A stretch of 64,000 nucleotides of DNA from Sindora glabra (GCA_020226215.1 CM035228.1:64825989-64889988), one strand, 5' to 3'; shown: positions 26,126 to 39,348, counted from the stretch's first letter. Notes: a model not told the origin generated them from the letters alone. Numbers and translations: made by a program.

Positions 26126-27123
26126 ATGAGAGCTATGTTTCAATAATTTGAAAGATTGAATGCACAAATTACCAGTATGAATGAAAGGATTAAAGGGATG
26201 GAAGGAGAAAGAAGAAAAAATAATAAGCATGTGAAAGATGAAGGAGTTAAAAATATTAAAGGAGGAAGTGAGAGATCAGATGGCTCAAATGAGGGGAAAA
26301 GAAGAAGAGTTGAAAGGAGGCATGTTAGAAGTGAAGGAGATAGGCAAAGAGGAAGAGTAGATACCAATCTTAATAGCATTAAGATGAAAATCCCATCATT
26401 TCAAGGAAGAAATGATCTAGAAGCTTACTTTGAGTGGGAAAAGATGATGAAATTAATATTCGATTGCCACAATTATTTGGAGAAAAAGAAGGTGGAGCTT
26501 GTTGTTATGAAATTCTCTGATTATGCCATTGCTTAGTAGGATAAATTTATGATAGATGTAAGGAGAGAGTGGAAAAGACTCATTACAACTTATGAAGACT
26601 TGAAGTTTATCATGAAAGAAAGATTTATTCCTAACTATTACCAAAGGGATTTGCACCAAAAATTGCAAAATTTAATTCAGGGGGCCAAGAGTGTTGAAGA
26701 TTATCACAAAAAAATGGAAATCACTATGACTAAAACCAATATGGAGGAAAGTCAAGAAGCAACTATAGCTAGATTTCTCTATGGATTGAATATGAATGTT
26801 GCTAATGTGGTAGAGTTACAACACTACACAACCTTGGAGGAGTTGGTGCACTTAGCTATGAAAGTGGAAAGGCAACTCAAAAGAAGAAGCTCATTTAAAT
26901 ATAATTCACAATCAAGCTCTCCATAGAAGTCTTGGGACAAGAATAGTGACAAGAAGGAAGACAGAGGAAGTAAGTTCAAATCTAATTTCTCTTTAAAATC
27001 AAAAGATGAATCTTCTAAGGGTAAAAATAAAGTAAAGGAAAATAAAAAACATTCCAATATAAAGTGTTTCAAATGCTTAGGAAGAGGACATATTGCTAGT
27101 AGTTATCCAACAAAAGGCTTATG
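26126..27123 (+). pseudogene. Gypsy gag pseudogene
   Basis: The frame begins MRAMFQ, stop, then FERLNAQITSMNERIKG. A basic linker leads into the retrotransposon gag domain: IKMKIPSFQGRNDLEAYFEW at about 26380-26440 and, after an in-frame stop at 26534, EWKRLITTYEDLKFIMKERF and FLYGLNMNV up to about 26810. The nucleocapsid knuckle near 27067 reads CFKCLGRGHIASSYP; the last zinc-ligand cysteine has become tyrosine. Stops at 26144, 26534 and 26924 break the frame. Gag forms the particle that packages the element RNA. Confidence 0.85.
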
Positions 27124-27329
27124 ATGATCAAAGATAATTGAGAATGGAATTCTACAAGTGAAAAAGAATAAACTACTTCATCCGATGAAGATAGCGTGAA
27201 TAGTGAGGATCCTTTTAATGAAGGTACATTGGTTATTTAGAGAGCTTTAAATATACAAAGAAAAGAGGAGAGTGAGAATTAAAGAGAAAATCTTTTTCAT
27301 ACAAGGTGTAATATCTAAGGAAAGACTTG

Positions 27330-28225
27330 CCAAGTTAATATTGGGAGTTATGCTAATGTGACTAGTATTGCCTTAGTTGAAAAGCTGAATTTGCCCACTC
27401 TACAACATCCTACTCCTTACAAGTTACAATGGTTGAATGAAAATGGGGGGTTGAAAGTGAATAAATAGATGTTGGTTTCTTTCTTTATTAGGAGCTACCA
27501 TGATGAGATTCTGTGTAATGTGGTTCCCATGCATCCTTGCCATCTTTTGCTTGGGTGACCACGACAATTTGATAGACAAGTTACTTATGATGGTGTTCTA
27601 AACAAATACAAGCTTGTCAAAGATGGAAAGAAGTTCTCTCTTAGGCCTTCAACTCTAAAACAAGTTTATGATGATCAAATGATGATGCAAAAGAAAAGAG
27701 AAGAGGAAGATAAATAGAAAAAGAGAGTAGAGCAAAATAAGAAAGATAAAAGGAATAAGAGTGTGGGTGAAAAGAAAGAGAGTTTTTATGAAAAAAAGAG
27801 AGAGAAAATTAGAGTTGAGTGAAAAGAATGAAAAGTCTAAGAAAATAAAGAGTGATTGTGAGGAAGGCAAGAAAGAGAAAGAGTTGAGTGAAGAGGCAAG
27901 AAAAGAAATAGAGAAATTATGTGTGTTTGTAAAAATAAGTGCTGTGAGATATGCCTTATGTATTTCTAGCCTAATTATTTGGCATAAAGAAGCTTAGGAA
28001 AATACTAACCAAGTTGAATTTGTTTTTCGAAATGCCTTTGATTTTCTTTTATAGAAATATTAACATGCATCTTCAAGAGAAAGTTCCAAAGAAATAGTAC
28101 TTTTGAATAAAGGAGAGCATTATGTAGAGTCCATCCTTGGAAATTCACCTTAAACCTTTAAAGATCATGAAAAATTTCATGAAACATATCCATGTATCAT
28201 CAAATGTAAGCAAGATAAAAGTAGT
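27330..28225 (+). pseudogene. Gypsy protease and linker, with RNase H end
   Basis: From about 27340 the plus strand reads GSYANVTSIALVEKLNLPT, then PTPYKLQWLNENGG, VVPMHPCHLLLG and FDRQVTYDGV, a protease region in which the family's DGGSC active-site aspartate is lost (NIGSY here). A long Lys/Glu-rich linker follows (27660-27970). By 28150-28225 the reading is FHETYPCIIKCKQDKSSVVDNAL, which corresponds to the very end of RNase H where it runs into integrase. The bulk of reverse transcriptase and RNase H is therefore missing from its normal place. Stops and frameshifts are frequent. Confidence 0.75.
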
Positions 28226-29300
28226 GTGGTGGATAATGCTTTAGCTCAAAGGTATACTTCTATCCCTACTTTCCATGACAGATCGTTGAATTTTGAGTAT
28301 AAAAAGGATCATTTGTATATAAAATTGTTAAATTTTGAGTGCATTGAGAATTTGTATGTAAATGATTATGTTAGTGCTACCTCTTCACATGATTTTGTTA
28401 TTCCTTTACAAGTTGAGTTTGTTTCCAACGTTGATATTTGTGAAGAAATGGTTTTTGGAGAAATGTTTAGGCATGATAAAATTTTGAGTGAAAAAAAGGA
28501 ATTGTTTATGCCAAAAAGTTTTCTAAAGGATTTGTTTGTTAGAGAAACTTATGATTTTGATTTGACAATTCATTTTAGGGTAAGGGATTTGCATGATAAG
28601 TTGCTTAGTTCTTTTGTGTTTTCTAGAAGTTCTCTTATAAAAAAATTTAATTTAATAAAATATTTTAAATTTAAAAAGACTTTAGATAATATGCTTGATG
28701 TACTACATGATCCTTATGTATTTTCTAAGCATGGTTTGATGGGTGGATTTTATCCACTTTGCTTTGGAATAAGGAATGCATGGAAAGACATTTTCAAAAT
28801 AAAACTTAGTTTATATGAATGGTTAGCTTTGATGCTTGGTTTGTTGAATGCACCAAGTACTTACTTAAGTTTAATGAATCATGTTTTATATGTTTTCATT
28901 GATAAATTTACTTATGTTTATTTCCATTGTTTTCATGAATTTAAAGGAAGGATCTTGTTGCTATTTGAGAAATTAAAGAATTGGAAAGATTGCTTGCCAC
29001 ATCTTGATGACATTCTTGTGGAGAGTAAAAGAATAGTTGAGCATAATGAGCCTTTAAAATGTGTCTTGTGAATTTTCAAGAATAGGAAGTTGTATGCTAA
29101 TTTTAAGAAATGCTCATGCTATATGAGAAGTATTGTAATTATGGATGATATTGTGTGTGCTAAAGCAATTGAGGTGGATAAAAAAAAAACAATTGGAGAA
29201 TGTTCTCCACCTTAATTTGTTATTGAAATTGAGAGCTTTCATGGTTTCATTAACTTTCATGGAAAGCTTATGAAGAATGATGTTCTTTGTGCTTTCATTA
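28226..29300 (+). pseudogene. Scrambled gypsy pol: integrase then reverse transcriptase
   Basis: A 281-codon open frame (28226-29071) starts with integrase N-terminal sequence (ALAQRYTSIPTF, FRHDKILSEKKELFMPKSFL, LFVRETYD; to about 28620). It then changes to reverse transcriptase: LDNMLDVLHDPYVFSK at about 28680, SLYEWLALMLGLLNAPSTY at about 28807-28865, and DKFTYVYF ending near 28925. There the catalytic YF-DDIL is split: about 75 bp reading FEKLKNWKDCLPH, a piece of the integrase core, separates YVYF from DDILVESK. RT resumes with KLYANFKKCS (about 29090) and IESFHGF (about 29230). The upstream catalytic aspartate (SKIDL in the family) reads SKHGL. The protein cannot be active. Confidence 0.8.
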
Positions 29301-29604
29301 ATAAACTTATTACTATTGATAATTTTGTATATTTGCATAAGATTATTGACTCTTATTTTGTATTTTATCTAGGTAGTTGTTACTTAATGATATGAATGGA
29401 AAAGGAGGTTTTCTAAATCTAAAGAAATCCAAGTTCTTAAAAAAGTCCTAGTGGAGATAGTTCATTGTAAGTTCTTGAAGAGATAACAACAATATTTTCA
29501 ATTTGAATTCCCATGGTAAGTTTGATATGAGTGCTTCTTTTAGTATTTCTAATTTTATTCCTCTTGATATAAATTTTGAAGATTTGAGGATGAATTATTT
29601 CAAA

Positions 29605-29615
29605 GAAAAGGGGGA
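29605..29615 (+). other. Polypurine tract
   Basis: GAAAAGGGGGA directly before the right LTR, the plus-strand primer site of the element. Confidence 0.8.
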
Positions 29616-30173
29616 TGATGTGATCTTAGAGGGAGCAACCATGAAGAACTAATTAAGAGAATAAAAAAAGAGCTTTATAGAGTCACATCATCTATAAGCC
29701 ATGTCACTGCCATATTATCATGGAAATGGTGTCACATTAGTCGTAGTCTTAGTTGGTGCATCTTCATCCTATTTTTCTATTATTTGGTGTTTTCAATTTT
29801 AATATGGCATTTGAGCCTTTAATTTATGTTTGTTTTGTGCAAAATCATTTTAAAGTATTTTAGGCCTATTTGGTATCATTTGAGTCCATTTTTCAATTAG
29901 GGATTTAGAAAGCCATATAAGGAGGCTTGTTTCTTATATTAAGGTAGATTTTGACTTTTGAGATGAATACAATCTGTTTACTTATGAGGGTTTCCTCTCT
30001 AAGTTTTTGTATGAACTTGAAGACTTATCAAAAGGCATTCAACCTTTGTGGCGTCAAATATATCTCTTATTACTTCCAATTTCTTCCTCTTTTTTGAAGC
30101 ATGACAAGAATATCATGTTTCTTTTTCTTTGATTGTATCTGATTTAGGATAGATCTAACACAATTCCACGTAA
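29616..30173 (+). repeat. Right LTR of the gypsy element
   Basis: 558 bp. It aligns with the left LTR except for an internal deletion of about 210 bp after GAGCTTTATAGAG. The terminal CA has changed to AA. TACTT follows at 30174-30178. Confidence 0.88.
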
Positions 30174-30236
30174 TACTTCATCAAAATTGCATTTGAATTT
30201 CATACTTTATCAAAAATAGTTGCATCCTTAATTCAA

Positions 30237-30430
30237 TTGCATATTATGCACGCACTTTATCATATATAGTCATTTTCATGCCTTAAATGCATATTATGTA
30301 CACATATTATTATGTATAGTCATTTCCACATCTTAAATGCATATCAAACATATATTCTATCATGTATAGTCATTTTCACATTTCAAATGCATATCATGTA
30401 TGCATTTTATTGTATATTAGCATGCATAAG
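30237..30430. repeat. 50-bp minisatellite, about four units
   Basis: Units start at 30237, 30287, 30337 and 30387 with ATGCATAT and contain a shared TATAGTCATTTTCA-like centre, exactly 50 bp apart. A degraded earlier unit may lie at 30190-30236. Confidence 0.85.
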
Positions 30431-31274
30431 GTATATGAATGCAATAATGCAAACAATTTAAAATCAAACAAACATGTATCCATAAGACACTCGACAAATG
30501 CCTTATGGATATTATTTTTTTTTATATCTTTAGTTCAGTCTTATATATCCTGCCTTTCCTTATTCCTCTGGCTCCAACCTTATTCATCTCACCATTGATT
30601 AACATGCATGCTCCCTTCTTATATGAGAATTTCATGTAGAATATGTTGGTTCATATCTTCTAATAATCTTGCCATATCAAGTGATTTTTTATATCATATC
30701 TTATATAGTCTTTTTCATGATTCACTATTTCTCATTGCATTTCACAAGTTCACAATTTTCACATTTCTCATAAGGGATAAAGGGTACTTATCACATATAT
30801 TTTACAATGGCTATCACTAGTAGCCAAATTAATTTAATTTGGACCTAATAATTTAAAAATTTAGATTAAAATACTAAAATGTTTTAGCCTAAAACAAAGT
30901 GATTATTAAGTTAAGCCTTGATATTTAAATTGTGATTATAGTTACAGATTTGGTTGCATTGTATTTTTTGTGATTGCGATTAATGCGTTCTTCAAAATGT
31001 AAATTGTAGTTGTCATGAACATGATTTTTTTTATTTGCACATTACAAAGTGTTCAAATTATGATATTAAACTTGATGAATTGTAATTTTTGTTAATATTA
31101 TACTTTGAAGTGGATAAAGTAAATTAATAATTATTTTATTAGGAAAAACTTTAAAATTTAACGAAATTAATTTATATCGATAATACACAAATAATATACA
31201 ATATAAAATATTACATAAAACACAAATATATATGGCAATGCTAACAATATGTTCTCAACATAAATATTACATAA
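30431..31274. other. AT-rich spacer
   Basis: No gene recognised. The 30362-30598 and 30608-30820 frames lack motifs and overlap the minisatellite or low-complexity DNA. Confidence 0.5.
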
Positions 31275-31373
31275 TACATACATACATATATATATACATA
31301 CATACATATATACATACATACATATATACATACATACATATATACATACATACATATATACATACATACATAT

Positions 31374-31424
<51 letters not shown>
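31275..31424. repeat. Higher-order TACATA/(TA)n microsatellite
   Basis: A 16-bp unit, TACATACATACATATA, repeats about seven times and runs into a pure TA tract at 31389-31424. It produces tyrosine/isoleucine- and cysteine/methionine-rich false frames on both strands. Confidence 0.93.
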
Positions 31425-31425
<1 letters not shown>

Positions 31426-31579
31426 CAATCGTAACATATTTTCACATAAAAAAATAAAAAGACAAACAAGATAGAACTTGATATTGTTTTGTTTACTACA
31501 TAGTAGAATGACATGGAGAATCATATCCCCTACCTTCACTTTGACCATGATTATATGTTATTTGCCTAAATACATACCT

Positions 31580-34470
31580 AAAAAATTTAGTAGCTGCATC
31601 ATTCCTTTGATAATAAGAAGGTTGGGTTTGAGGATGTAATTAAGAATATGATTGGCTTTAATAATAGGATGGAGCCATTGCATGTAAATGATAATCATAA
31701 CATGGGTAGTCAAGGTATTGATAACATGGTGGATAATAACCGTAGCTGCATTGAGATGAAGTGCTAGTACCAAAATTGCTAAAATTTTAGGATATACTAG
31801 TAGAGAAGGAATTTTATGATATTTCTTAGTTTTTGTTTGTTATTTATTCTTTATTAAAATATATTTCTACTATTATGACCAATGTGATTTACTCGAAAAT
31901 TTGTCATATCAATATAAAAGTATTACCTCTAAAATATGGTATTTCACCATAAGAGTTATATGCCTTTTGTTCATCCATATCATCATGGGCTAATTTATTT
32001 GCACTTCCATCACTGTCATCACTTGGTAGACTTAAACCATTATCTCCACTTTGTGAATGTCCTTCACTAGAATTAAAATCATTCTTTTCCATCCTAACAT
32101 CTTCCTCTTTAACTTTATGTTATAAAAGGTAAAGACAAGTTTTTGTAGCTTTGCATACTTCAATCTATTCCTTGTCTTTGTGTATATAGCTAAATGTGCT
32201 CCAATTTTGCTCATAGTTTGATGCAGAAGTTGTTTGATTAAATAACTTGATAGCTATATCTTGAAGTTCAAAAGCACACTTTTTATATGTTAGACACCAT
32301 TAAGGTATTAAAAAAATGGCAAGCACAAATATAATTTATTACCTAATAATTATTTCTATAATACTATAAAGTATTATTATTATTTTACTAGGGTCATTTG
32401 AAATCAAGTTGTTTAAGCTTGTGGTGTTCCAAATGTCTTATGTTTATCTTGGAAAAGTAACAAATACACCATGTAATATATTTTTACAAATTCCTTATAA
32501 TAATAATGGCTATAAATTATATATTAAGCTATAAATTGTAAGATATATAGCTAATCTGATTAATTGCTTTTATTTGAATATCAACATTAAGTTCTAATCT
32601 AGAAATCACCTTTATAATTCCATCAAGTGTTTCTGTCGCCACATCTTCTTCATGCTCCAAACTAAATTGAAACTATGGATTAAGAAAATAACCTTCCAAA
32701 AGCAACTTTGATTAATAATCATGACTAAGATTTAATAAGAGATATACAATAAATTCATAATTGAAATTGTGTTATATGTTGACTAACTATAGAATGCAAA
32801 ATTGAATGCATAAATCTTCATCTTTTATTAATGATGTCATTATATTGTGTGTAATAATGACATTTTTGTGGAATAGATTGCTTTGCTCTATCTGTAGCTT
32901 CATATAAAAAGCCCATTGTTGGCTTTTCATCATTATCAACTAATCTTAAAACTTTCATAATAGGTTCAAATACCTTTACTATGTCACTTGCCTTTGTCCA
33001 AAACTCTTTTTCCAAAACAATTTTCTTTAATTCATATGTAGGTCTTGGTTTTTCTTTTCCATATTTGGACTTTTTATATTTTTTAAATCAAACATGCTTT
33101 TCAAAGCTTTTTGTTGCTTGAAAATTGACTCAAGTTGAATGAACCCTATTGCAAAATGAGTGATAGTAGGATATAAAATATCCTTGCCCCTATTAAACTT
33201 TTTCATTTGGTTTACTATCTAAATGTGATTGTAAATAAATGAAGTTACCAATTTTGCATCTTTTAATACTTTTTAGACATTTAATTTCTTACCAATATTC
33301 TTCAAGCATAAGTCTAAATAGTAAGCTACGTAAGGTGACCAAAAGAGATGTGGTTAATTTTTCATCAACTTCTGTCCGGTAGCTTTTAACATTTTTTTGT
33401 TATCAGTGACCACTTGCACTACATATTGCTTTCCAACCTCTTTAACAACTTAATCAAGTAACTTAAGATAACAATTAGTATTCCTACTTGGCATAGGAGA
33501 AGCATAAATGGATTTTAAGAAAATAGTTCCCTTATTATTGTAGAAAAGAAAGTTTGTTATATGTGGGTGATTTATACTATCATTCCAGTCATTGAACATT
33601 ATTATAACACTTGTTTCTTTACGTATGTCTTTTAATTCTTCTATCCATGTTTTCATAGATTGAAATTCTAATTCCAAATACACCTTTGAAATCTTATAAG
33701 GAGTAGGGTACTTAACTACTAGCCTAATGTCAGCTACTATAGTAAGTAAATTAGGCAACCATGGAGAATTAACTAATTGCATAGTTAAGCAATCAAAATA
33801 AACTTAGAGAGAGCTTTTGCTAGCTTTTTTCCTAATGATTTCATCATACTATATTTAATTTTAGTTTACTTTAAGCTTTTACTCCTTATCAAATCAAGTT
33901 TTGAGGATATTAATCTAAAAGTTGGATTATCAAATTGTTGAGCACTAGCTCTACTTCTAGCAATTGCATAAGAACCTCCACTTTCTTTATATACATTAGT
34001 ATACGCTCTAGTAATTTGCATAAATCTTTATTGATCTTCCTATTCTTGATGTGTCCTTCTACTTCTTGCATGGCTTGTCTTACGAACCTTTATTCATCAA
34101 TAATTATATCATCATTATCACTATCATCATCATTATCGTCATTCCCTTTTAAATATGCTTTAAATTCTTCTTTCCTTTTTTTAGAATCATTATTTTACAC
34201 TATTGTCTTGTAAGATCTTCATCATATTCTCTCTAATGAAAGGACTAACTCTTGGATAACTTGTCACATCTTCTTTTTTTAGTGTTATATGTTGTTTCAA
34301 ACATATAATTCCTTTTCCACAAACTTTACAAACTATATTATTTTAAGTTCTAGTACAAGAGCATTGAAATGCTAGCTTATATCATTACTTGGTGCACCTT
34401 TTAATCTTTCTAATGGAAAAGTTTCTCTAAGTGACACATCTATTCAGAAAACATATTAACAATTAATTAA
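31580..34470 (-). pseudogene. hAT superfamily transposase pseudogene
   Basis: The minus strand from 34470 gives the full domain order of a plant hAT transposase: a BED zinc finger (VCKVCGKGI...LKQHIT near 34275-34385, then DVTSYPRVSP); a DUF659 region (TPYKISKVYLE, IIMFNDWND, GTIFLKSIYAS at 33450-33782, then VVQVVTDNKKMLKATGQKLM near 33360-33420); the mid-region FWTKASDIVKVFEPIMKVLRLVDNDEKPTMGFLYEATDRAKQ (32870-33010); and the C-terminal dimerisation segment ASNYEQNWSTFSYIH and RNRLKYAKLQKLVF (32110-32260). An acidic segment and a Tyr-rich tail (YGYYPPCYQYLDYPCYDY, about 31690-31750) follow. hAT transposases excise and reinsert DNA. Stops and frameshifts break it into pieces. No terminal repeats or 8-bp duplication were found. 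Confidence 0.85.
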
Positions 34471-36915
34471 TGGAAGCATTTTACAATGATGGTAATGATA
34501 GTAATAATAATGATAACAATAAATACTATTTACGGAATGCTTCTATGTAAAAAAAAATAATGATAATAACATTTTCATTATTCAATTTCCTTTTACATTA
34601 TTCTAATTTTTATTTTTTATTTAGTTTATTAATTTATTTTGAGATTTAAAAAAAAGGAGAACCTATGAAGTTATTTCACCTCCTAAACCTTTGGATTACC
34701 TAATTGCATAATACAATTATTTATGTGTAGATCTTATTTAAAAGTCTATTTACATAAAAATTATCTTAATTGTAAGAACAATTTTCTTTTAAGGAAAAAT
34801 GTTGGTTATTATTATTACTAATTTCTTTTATATACAAGAATTACCCTACTATATAAAATCTTAATATTAAAAATAAATTAATGAAAATAAATTAATTTTG
34901 CTTGAGTACAACTAAAAAAGTTAAAAATATTGTTTTATGATCAAGTCAATTAAATAAATATAAAAATTCATTTTCATGATCATTCTAATTTTTGAGTGAT
35001 TTAATTTTTTCTATGATAACCACACATTTACTTATATAAAAATTATAAAACAAATTATAGTTATTCATATAATAAATAATAGGAGTGTTTTCATTAATTG
35101 ACAAAAAAATTAAATACTTGTAGGAAAAGCAAATAATAACATATATAGGTTTTTTATTTATATTATAATGTATTACTTAGAAGAAAATTCATAAAAAGAA
35201 GGTATTCAATATTTTTTAATTAATTTTCAAAGCCCTCTAAACCATTACTCACACATAATGTGCTAATTTTTTTTTACCAATTCTTAAAGGTGTGGTGATT
35301 AGTATATGTATGCAACTTTAATCTCATTCGTTAGCAATTGTGAAAAAAAGTTAATTTAATGTTATGAAAATTACACATTTCAAAGGGTCACAAATCAATT
35401 ATATTCATTTCATTTATAGTGTCACAAATTAACAAAGCATTTTCAATTGAACTTTGCTATTTCTCCTACAATAATATTTTTGAAAATTAATTCTATAAAT
35501 TAGATTTAAAAGCATTGAATTTAATTCTATTAATCTAATGGCTACTACATGACCTGATATATTCTGTAGGTATATTCTTTTAAGATATCTCGAATTATCC
35601 TTTTCAATTTTTTGGTATATGAAAAATTTTAAATTATATTATTCCTAAATCAACTGAATGAATTGATCATAATTATTTATAAAAAATTTTCAAATATATC
35701 AATTAATAATAATTATTTATTAACTTAATTAATTAATAATTATTATGTATTAAGATAATTACACTATATATGGGCTAATCCTAATCCTAATCCTAGTATC
35801 TCTTTATCTCTCACACTCTTATAGTCTCATGTAATCATGCCGCTTATCTCTTAAATACTCAATGTCTTTGAGTTTCTTTGCATTTTTCCAAAAAAAAACC
35901 CTTCTGGCCTTGCTTTACCATTTTGCTTAGGAATTATCAAAATCTCCATCTCTATTTGCTTGCTTCATCTTTCTTGCAATCTTATATTCTCATCTTTATC
36001 TCATTCTTTTTCCTTCTTCTATTTTACACCTTTATCACATTTTTTTGCTTTAATCTATATGCTATGTTTCTCTCACAATCTCATATGTTTATTTTTATTT
36101 TTTCAAGAAGAGGAAAGAAGGGTCAAGAAATTTACTTCTTTTTGTTCAGAAAAGGAGATAATATACAAATGTTAGATAGTGGGATCATACAAAAGGATGG
36201 ATCATATATCTTTTAAAAGCAAAATCATTTAGGGTTCATTTCTTATAATTGGATTATGGATTCAATGTCATCAATTTGCCTTTTAAAGCATTGATCTGCC
36301 TTTTAAATCATGGATCTATTGTCCAAATCTCCATCTTCCTTCTATTTTTAGTTTTTTGCTTTTGGTTTGAGTTTATTTCTTGAATTTTTTCCTTCTACTT
36401 TTAGTTTTTATGTTTATTTATCATTTATAAACGTTGAAGAATCTCTTGTATATCTATACTATTACTATTGTATTTTTTATTAGATTCCCTTCTTATTCTT
36501 CTTTTTTGCATTTTTTTGGTATTGAAATTTGAACTTAGACATGAAGAATGGCTTGTGGTCAAATACATAAGATGTGGTTTATAATTTTTGCATCAAACCA
36601 CAACACTGTTCCATACCACTATTATAGGCTGCAAAATATGTGAATTACAATTATTGGCAAAATTCAAACATGGTTCCTTCTAGAATCATAATTTTACGGC
36701 TTTTTTTTAGGTAACACTCCATTTCTTAAATCCTTGGTTAAGCCTAAATAGCACTTGAACTTGAATTATGCTAATAAATGATTTTCATTAATAGGTTGAC
36801 CTGTTATTGGTCACAAGTTTATTTAATCTAGATCATTATTTCTAAGTCCTATGCTAAACTACATACTTGTTATGGTATTAGTTATTCTTTCCCTAAAACA
36901 CTAAAGAATAGCTAT
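34471..36915. other. AT-rich intergenic DNA
   Basis: No gene recognised. A 112-codon plus frame at 35878-36216 is Phe/Leu/Ser-rich low-complexity sequence without a domain. Three TAATCC units lie at 35776-35796. Confidence 0.5.
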
Positions 36916-36920
36916 GGTTT

Positions 36921-39282
36921 CGTAATATCCCAAGTTGAATTTAAAGTTTTATTTAATATTTGTTTCGTTGAAGTTTTATTTTTAAAGGATTTTGAAATAC
37001 TCAAATAATATTGATAATGATAATTGCAATACATTTATTTTTAGAACAATTATTGATTCAAGATTTGATTAAAATAATTTTTTAAAAAAAATTCTCATAT
37101 GTTGAGAAATGATTTTTAATAAGTAGGAATGCGTGGTGTTATGAAATAACTTGTATTTTTGAGAATTGTGAAAGATTTGAGTTAGATTTATTTTAAATAG
37201 TCATCATTGATTTGAGACTTATTCAAAAAAATTCTATAAACATTTTCCCATTAGTTGGAATAATTATTGATCATGGTGTAAGATTTTATGAAATAAATTA
37301 TTTGAATTGAAAAAAATGAAAATGATGAGTTTTGTAATAAATTAATGATTAGATTATTATTTATGTAAAACCGATGGTTAGGATTAGATTTACATGAGAA
37401 TTTGATGAATAAGATTAAAAAGAATTTGGGGATCTAGTAAACATGTTGGGCAGTTAAGATTTAATAGTCTAAAATTAGTAATTAAAAGGGAAGGATTAGA
37501 TTAAATTAAGGAAGTGGGCTTATGGTGTTGCAATGCACAGGATCATTGCCAACATCTCCTCTTTTCAGCATTATCCCACCCACTTTTTAGCTGATTTCCA
37601 TCACTTTCCTTCTTAAATTTTTCTAGCTTTTTCTTTAATCTTCATCGCCCTTCTTCTTCTTTGGAACGTTGTTGTTGTTGCCAGTGATTTTGGTTCTGAT
37701 GCCAACTCTAGTAACTACAGCTTCAGCTATCTTTCTCCCTCTTTTTGTTTCTCTCTTTCTCTAATCTATCCCAATTGCTATTACTTCTCTTTCTCACTAA
37801 GATGGGGAAAGGAGCTTGATTAGAGCTCGATCATAGCACTTTGAACATCAAGCTTTTCTAACATCATCTCCTTGCTTCAATTGCCGTGGATTGTAGCTAT
37901 CAATGCCATGGCTTCTCCTTTTTCCTGTTTGTAGTTAGCCACTAAGGGAGATGGATAAATAGCTACTATAGTAGCAAGCTTTGTCTACTATCTTGGCCAC
38001 TGTTCTACCTGAGTTCTGGTGAGGTCTCATTGCTAATGACTAGTTGGCAACTCCCTCTGATAGTAGTAAGTCCTTCCATAAAAGAAATTCTAATATTTTT
38101 TTATGATCAAAATTGATTAAAGAAACCTTTATTCTTATGGATTTTGAAGTATTATGAAAATAAAATTTTATGCTATTATATTCTTAGGTAACGTGATTAA
38201 AGTGATTTTTGTGCACTACAACCTACCACTCTAGAGGATTCACGTATGATTCAAGCATCCCTATTTATGAAAATTATGAATTTATTGATGATATTTCTAA
38301 AATTATGATTTTTACACTATATAATGATATAATAGTGTGATTAGAGTCTTTTTGAAGAATTATATTCTAATATTTATGATGATAACTTATAGAGATGTAT
38401 CTATATGTCTATTTTATATTATTAATTGCTTAAATAGTATAAGTGAAGCCACTATAGAGTATTATATTACAATATTCTTAGTAACAATTATATAGTTTTA
38501 GGAAACCCATATTGTGAATAGATTTACATATATGATGATGGCTTTGTAAAATAAGAAATTTATGATATAGATTATTAGAATACTCTATTTAGAGTAATTA
38601 TTAAGTGTATATTCTCACATTTTGAAGGATTCCTATTTGATCTAAGAAAGCTTTGCTTTATAATACTATTTAGATGCTTAGTATAATATTGATCAAATAA
38701 GGATTTTAGGATCAAAATTATTAGGATAGTATGTTTAGCATATAATCATATCATTAAAATGAGAGTTTTTAATAAAAAATGATTTTTGGATCTTTACAAA
38801 AAAATAAAGATTAAAAGAAATAGGTGTATAATTTTATATAGTGATGTGAGTAGTAATATTTTAATGATTTTGTACTTCAATTTGGAAAAGCCATTATGTA
38901 CAAAAAGTTTCTGATATTTCGATGATAAGTTTAAAAGGAAATAAAGAAAGTGGGAACCTAAGATAATTTAGTGACATGCTCAAATTATTGGGTAATAATG
39001 GGAAATGTAGGAAACAAGTAATACGAAATACTATAATAATTGGATTATGGATTTATAGTATATGAAAGGAAAATAATTAATATTCATATAATTATAATTT
39101 ATTCTTGTAGATGGTGATATTAAAAGGAAGATGTGAAAGATGATTACGGATCTTTCAGAAATTTCAAGTGGATGTAGACTACCAAGTTAGTATATATCTC
39201 ACCATATCTTAAAATTTTATTAAAAGATAGTTTAATTATTGCGAATTGTATTTCTTACTTAATAGTGTAGATTTCTTAACTA

Positions 39283-39348
<66 letters not shown>

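Larger units (their letters stand above)
24033..30173 (+). mobile_element. Ty3/gypsy LTR retrotransposon, decayed, with TSD
   Basis: Direct LTRs start TGATGTGATCTTAGA at 24033 and 29616. The perfect 5-bp target duplication TACTT is at 24028-24032 and 30174-30178. An initiator-Met-type PBS follows the left LTR and a polypurine tract precedes the right one. Gag, protease, RNase H/integrase and reverse transcriptase remnants are all on the plus strand, but their order is abnormal. The LTRs differ at many sites and the right one has lost about 210 bp, so this is an old insertion. Confidence 0.9.

Noticed and set aside
31167..31548. Three overlapping Tyr/Ile/Cys/Met-rich frames on both strands
   Set aside because: Translations of the TACATA/TA microsatellite.
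35776..35796. TAATCC repeats considered as interstitial telomere
   Set aside because: Three units only and the motif is not the plant telomere CCCTAAA.
35878..36216. 112-codon Phe/Leu/Ser-rich frame, possible small membrane protein
   Set aside because: Pyrimidine-rich low-complexity DNA gives such frames by chance; no start context, domain or neighbour supports it.
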